Part shown: in pieces, positions 4,898 to 7,064 of the stretch
Layout of the letters: every line of letters begins with the position of its first letter
Position numbering within the stretch: the stretch's first letter is position 1
Position numbers and translations under genes: made by a program
The notes under the pieces: generated by a model
Databases searched by the model: none
What the model saw: the letters and a program-made list of their open reading frames with translations, nothing else
What the model was told of the DNA's origin: nothing
NCBI GenBank assembly: GCA_030591795.1
Contig: JAUVAJ010000091.1
Coordinates: 1-7,064 of the forward strand
Reading direction: 5' to 3'
From: Desulfuromonadales bacterium
GTDB lineage: Bacteria; Desulfobacterota; Desulfuromonadia; Desulfuromonadales; UBA2294
DNA length: 7,064 nucleotides

Positions 4898-6599
4898 GAG
4901 TTGTGATGATAGACAGAAACATCTGTTTGTCGGGGGGCTGTTCCGGATCTATTACCACTTCAAGTACTGTCTCTTCCGCAAAGAACGCAAACAGCGACTG
5001 GCATCCGGCCGCAAGTCAGGTTTTGTCGGCATCCAGATCGATGGCCTTTCACACGCGCATTTTCAAATGGCGCTCAAACGCGGCTATCTGCCGAATATTG
5101 CCCGTTATCTTAAACACGGCAACACCATGCGCAGCTATCTCTCCGGCCTGCCCAGCACCACTCCAGCCGCTCAGGCAGCAATCTTCTACGGCATCGAACG
5201 GGGCATCCCCGCCTTTCGTTGGTTTGAAAAAACGACCGGTCAGATCATCAGCTGCAACGATCCGGATCACGTTCAATATTTTCGAGAAAAACTGATTGGC
5301 GACCGACCAGGAATCCTCAGTGGTGGCTCGTCATACAGCAATATCCTCGACGGTGGTGCTGAGCAGAGCGTATTTACCGTCTCCTCACCCCATCCGCAGA
5401 CCCTGTTCGGCCGCTTTGGCGGCTCACGCCTTGTCCTGCTACTGTTTCTGCATCCACTCCGGGTCACTCGCATGTGTTTCGCAATGTTCTCTGAATATAT
5501 CACCGAACTTTATGACCGGAATAGGGCCCGACGTAAAAAGAATAATCCGGTCAAGATCGGGCTATTTCCATTTATCCGGATTTTCTGCAATGTCATTCTG
5601 CGCGAGTTTCAGACCTTCGGCGTAATTGCCGACATCTACAGCGGCGTACCGCGAATTTACACCACCTACAGCGGTTATGATGAACTGGGGCACCAATACG
5701 GCCCGGCATCACGCACCGCCCTGAAGAATCTTAAATATACTGACAAACGGATCGGCGAAGTGATGCGCATGCTCCGCTATGCCCCGGGCGCCGATTACCA
5801 ATTGATTCTACTCAGTGACCATGGCCAAACGCCTGGTTATCCGTTTGAAGGTAGATTCGGTGCCACCCTCGGTGACGCGGTCAATGCGTTTCTTGAGGAT
5901 AGTGACCAGACCACCATCTCTTCCGGCCCGCTCGAATTTACCCGGGCAAAACTCGGCTATCTGCGCGAAGAGATCGACGCCCGTCCCGACACCTGGCGAC
6001 AGCGCATCTATCGCCGGGTGAAAAATCATTTACAACGAAAAATCAGTGAGCTGGTTCCGGAGACCGTCAAGGTTGTTACGCAGGGGGGAATCGTTATTAC
6101 CTATTCGAGTTCATTGGCGCATCTCTATATCACCGGTAAAAAGCGCCGTTTAACTTTGGCGGAGATCAGCAAACAACATCCGCTGCTGCTGCGCTTTTTG
6201 TCAAAGCACAAAGGCGTTGGTTTTCTGATGGCAAAGGGTTCGGGCAATCGGGTCTGGTTCGTACATCGTGGCGGCAAACTCTGCTGTAACAGACAAACAC
6301 TGCCGCAAAACGACAAGCTGCTGTTCCTTGAGCCGTATGGGGAACCGGAATTGATTTTCCGGCAGTTGTGTGATTTTGCCGCCGACAGCAGCTGTGGTGA
6401 TCTTATTATTTTTGGAGATTACCGTGACGGACAGATCGCCTGCTTCGACGACCAGATCGGCGGCCACGGCTCGGTCGGTGGTGAGCAATCCCTCCCCTTC
6501 CTGATCCTGCCTGATAGCCACCCGCTGTTGCGGCAGAAAAATCTGGTTGGTCACGCCTTCCTCTACCATGAGGTCTTTTTGCCGCTGGTTAATGATTAA
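4896..6599 (+). CDS. Alkaline-phosphatase-superfamily enzyme, type I phosphodiesterase/pyrophosphatase-like
   Basis: A 567-residue protein with a complete two-metal alkaline-phosphatase-type site: Asp49 in GIQIDGLSH, the likely nucleophile Thr89 in LPSTTPAAQA, Asp262 and His266 in GYDELGHQYGP, Asp308-His309 in LLSDHGQT, and His524 in GGHGSVGGEQ. It should hydrolyse a phosphoester or phosphodiester; the substrate is unknown. The blocks IPAFRWFEKTTG (104-115), FGVIADIYSGVPRIYTTY (241-258) and the DDQIGGHGSVGG end match, from memory, the catalytic half of large proteins often labelled 'phage holin family protein', which carry an N-terminal multi-helix membrane domain. That domain is absent here: only 42 residues precede the catalytic fold. 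They have no cleavable signal peptide but an aromatic, hydrophobic, basic stretch (11-33), and another hydrophobic stretch is at 178-198, so membrane association is plausible. ATG 4896 is the only start before Asp49 after an in-frame TAG; it has no Shine-Dalgarno sequence. Confidence 0.87.
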   Translation: MSCDDRQKHLFVGGLFRIYYHFKYCLFRKERKQRLASGRKSGFVGIQIDGLSHAHFQMALKRGYLPNIARYLKHGNTMRSYLSGLPSTTPAAQAAIFYGIERGIPAFRWFEKTTGQIISCNDPDHVQYFREKLIGDRPGILSGGSSYSNILDGGAEQSVFTVSSPHPQTLFGRFGGSRLVLLLFLHPLRVTRMCFAMFSEYITELYDRNRARRKKNNPVKIGLFPFIRIFCNVILREFQTFGVIADIYSGVPRIYTTYSGYDELGHQYGPASRTALKNLKYTDKRIGEVMRMLRYAPGADYQLILLSDHGQTPGYPFEGRFGATLGDAVNAFLEDSDQTTISSGPLEFTRAKLGYLREEIDARPDTWRQRIYRRVKNHLQRKISELVPETVKVVTQGGIVITYSSSLAHLYITGKKRRLTLAEISKQHPLLLRFLSKHKGVGFLMAKGSGNRVWFVHRGGKLCCNRQTLPQNDKLLFLEPYGEPELIFRQLCDFAADSSCGDLIIFGDYRDGQIACFDDQIGGHGSVGGEQSLPFLILPDSHPLLRQKNLVGHAFLYHEVFLPLVND

Positions 6600-6655
6600 A
6601 CATCCTGGCAATCCCTTTAATCTCAGGGTAATCATGAGGTGAATTTGTTCATATC

Positions 6656-6764
6656 TGTCATTTCGAACAACGAGAGAAATCTTTCTGTTCACTTAGACAT
6701 AAATTCAAGATCTCTCCCCTCTTGTGCGCCATAGCCTTGGCGAAGGTGCATGGTCGAGATGACA
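6656..6764. repeat. Degenerate palindromic dispersed repeat (MITE-like), TGTCATTTCGA ends
   Basis: The outer ends TGTCATTTCGA (6656-6666) and TCGAGATGACA (6754-6764) are 11-bp inverted repeats with one mismatch. Inside, GAGAGAAATCTT (left) and AAGATCTCTC (right) form a second, imperfect inverted pair, and CGCCA/TGGCG makes a small hairpin on the right side. The TGTCATTTCGA...GAGAAATCTT pattern is one I know as a high-copy palindromic repeat in many bacterial genomes. It encodes nothing and can fold as a long hairpin. Copies elsewhere in this genome cannot be seen from here. Confidence 0.7.
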
Positions 6765-6810
6765 TTCTGCAAAAGCATCTCACGCCGAGAAAAGTAAAAC
6801 AAAAATGTCT

Positions 6811-6884
6811 GTCATCCCCGAACAGTTCTATCATGGAGCCATGGTCTTAAAGTCTGGATTACCGATTACACCCTCGGGAATGGC
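6811..6884. repeat. Second, unrelated palindromic dispersed repeat, decayed
   Basis: GTCATCCCCGAA (6811-6822) and CTCGGGAATGGC (6873-6884) are inverted ends matching at nine of twelve positions. The interior holds the palindrome CATGGAGCCATG and the phrase GTCTGGATTACCGATTACA. It resembles, from memory, the widespread repeat GTCATCCCCGAA...GGGGATCC...TCTGGATTCCCG...TTCGGGAATGAC, with several positions changed (CATGGAGCC for GGGGATCC, TTACCG for TTCCCG, TGGC for TGAC), so this copy seems old. Confidence 0.6.
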
Positions 6885-6910
6885 GTATTTCCAAGGCTGA
6901 ATAGTTACGA

Positions 6911-7064
6911 TTAAACGCCAGTTTTTACCGCCAGTATATATTTAAGATAGCGCCCCTCCGGAAACGTGACCGGGTAATTAAAATCACCCGACTGGGAGTG
7001 CAGACCGATCACCCGCAGGCTACAGCCGGCCTTCAGTGCACCACGCCGCAACTCCTTGAAGTAA
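6911..7064 (-). CDS. Unrecognised protein, C-terminal 50 residues
   Basis: The minus-strand frame is open from the right edge to TAA at 6913-6911, giving 50 residues; the start lies beyond the window. The peptide begins YFKELRRGALKAG and ends YLKYILAVKTGV, with a central CSLRVIGLHSQSGDFNYPVTFPEGRY. This has the composition of a folded soluble protein (a hydrophobic strand, LRVIGLH, then a Gly/Asp turn and FPEGRYL), and codon use is like the neighbours (GGC, CTG, CGG, ATC), so a real gene is likely. I cannot assign a family. The repeat-filled interval separates it from the convergent phosphatase gene, and no convincing terminator follows its stop. Confidence 0.65.
   Translation of the reverse strand, partial: YFKELRRGALKAGCSLRVIGLHSQSGDFNYPVTFPEGRYLKYILAVKTGV

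Larger units (their letters stand above)
6600..6910. other. Non-coding interval made largely of two dispersed repeats
   Basis: This stretch of 311 bases holds no credible gene. After the phosphatase stop there is only a weak CCCT/AGGG hairpin (near 6613-6628) and no clear terminator; the palindromic repeat from 6656 may end transcripts instead. The rest is two palindromic elements (6656-6764 and 6811-6884) with about 46 bases of A-rich DNA between them. The open frame on the minus strand over 6600-6692 is an overlap with the antisense of the phosphatase gene and has no support. Confidence 0.7.

Noticed and set aside
6201..6692. Minus-strand open frame over the phosphatase 3' end and the first repeat
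   Set aside because: It starts within the palindromic repeat and runs antisense to a conserved catalytic region; no support as a gene.
1..7064. CRISPR array, tRNA, rRNA, insertion sequence or toxin-antitoxin pair
   Set aside because: No regularly spaced repeats, no tRNA-like cloverleaf, and no transposase or toxin-like frames were seen on either strand.

Overview
This 7.06 kb window looks like ordinary bacterial chromosome. The genes are compact, on both strands, mostly single or divergently and convergently paired, with clear Shine-Dalgarno sequences. I see no phage, integrase, transposase, CRISPR, rRNA or tRNA genes. The set (hydrolase-OsmC fusion, PpiB, DUF1456/YehS protein, CxC permease, alkaline-phosphatase-superfamily enzyme, dispersed palindromic repeats) would suit a Gram-negative, perhaps Desulfuromonadales-like, proteobacterium. 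That placement is a weak inference from remembered family distributions; no marker gene in the window fixes the taxon.

Layout, left to right: (1) the 3' part of a fused alpha/beta hydrolase-OsmC gene, open to the left edge (1-774, +). (2) A cytoplasmic cyclophilin, ppiB (862-1374, +), closed by a strong hairpin terminator that also lies downstream of the convergent yehS-like DUF1456 gene (1466-1951, -). (3) A perfect 14-bp inverted repeat (1994-2027) separating yehS from an upstream class I SAM-dependent methyltransferase (2053-2841, -). (4) A 257-bp divergent promoter region, then a PF03773-like permease with a CxC membrane motif and a Cys/His-rich cytosolic loop (3099-4088, +). (5) A conserved-looking gene of unknown function (4085-4768, -) whose stop codon overlaps the permease stop. 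(6) A 127-bp divergent region with three TAGCAT repeats, then an alkaline-phosphatase-superfamily phosphodiesterase-like enzyme (4896-6599, +), possibly translated from a leaderless mRNA. (7) A non-coding stretch (6600-6910) with two different decayed palindromic dispersed repeats. (8) The last 50 codons of an unrecognised gene entering from the right (6911-7064, -).

The genes do not form one pathway. PpiB (protein folding) and the OsmC domain (thiol peroxide defence) are housekeeping or stress functions; the permease may move a metal or metalloid; the phosphatase-like enzyme probably acts near the membrane on an unknown phosphoester. No new multi-gene system is evident. The most interesting items are the short form of the phosphatase family with its unusual start region, the metal-ligand loop of the permease, the unknown 227-residue gene, and the repeats.
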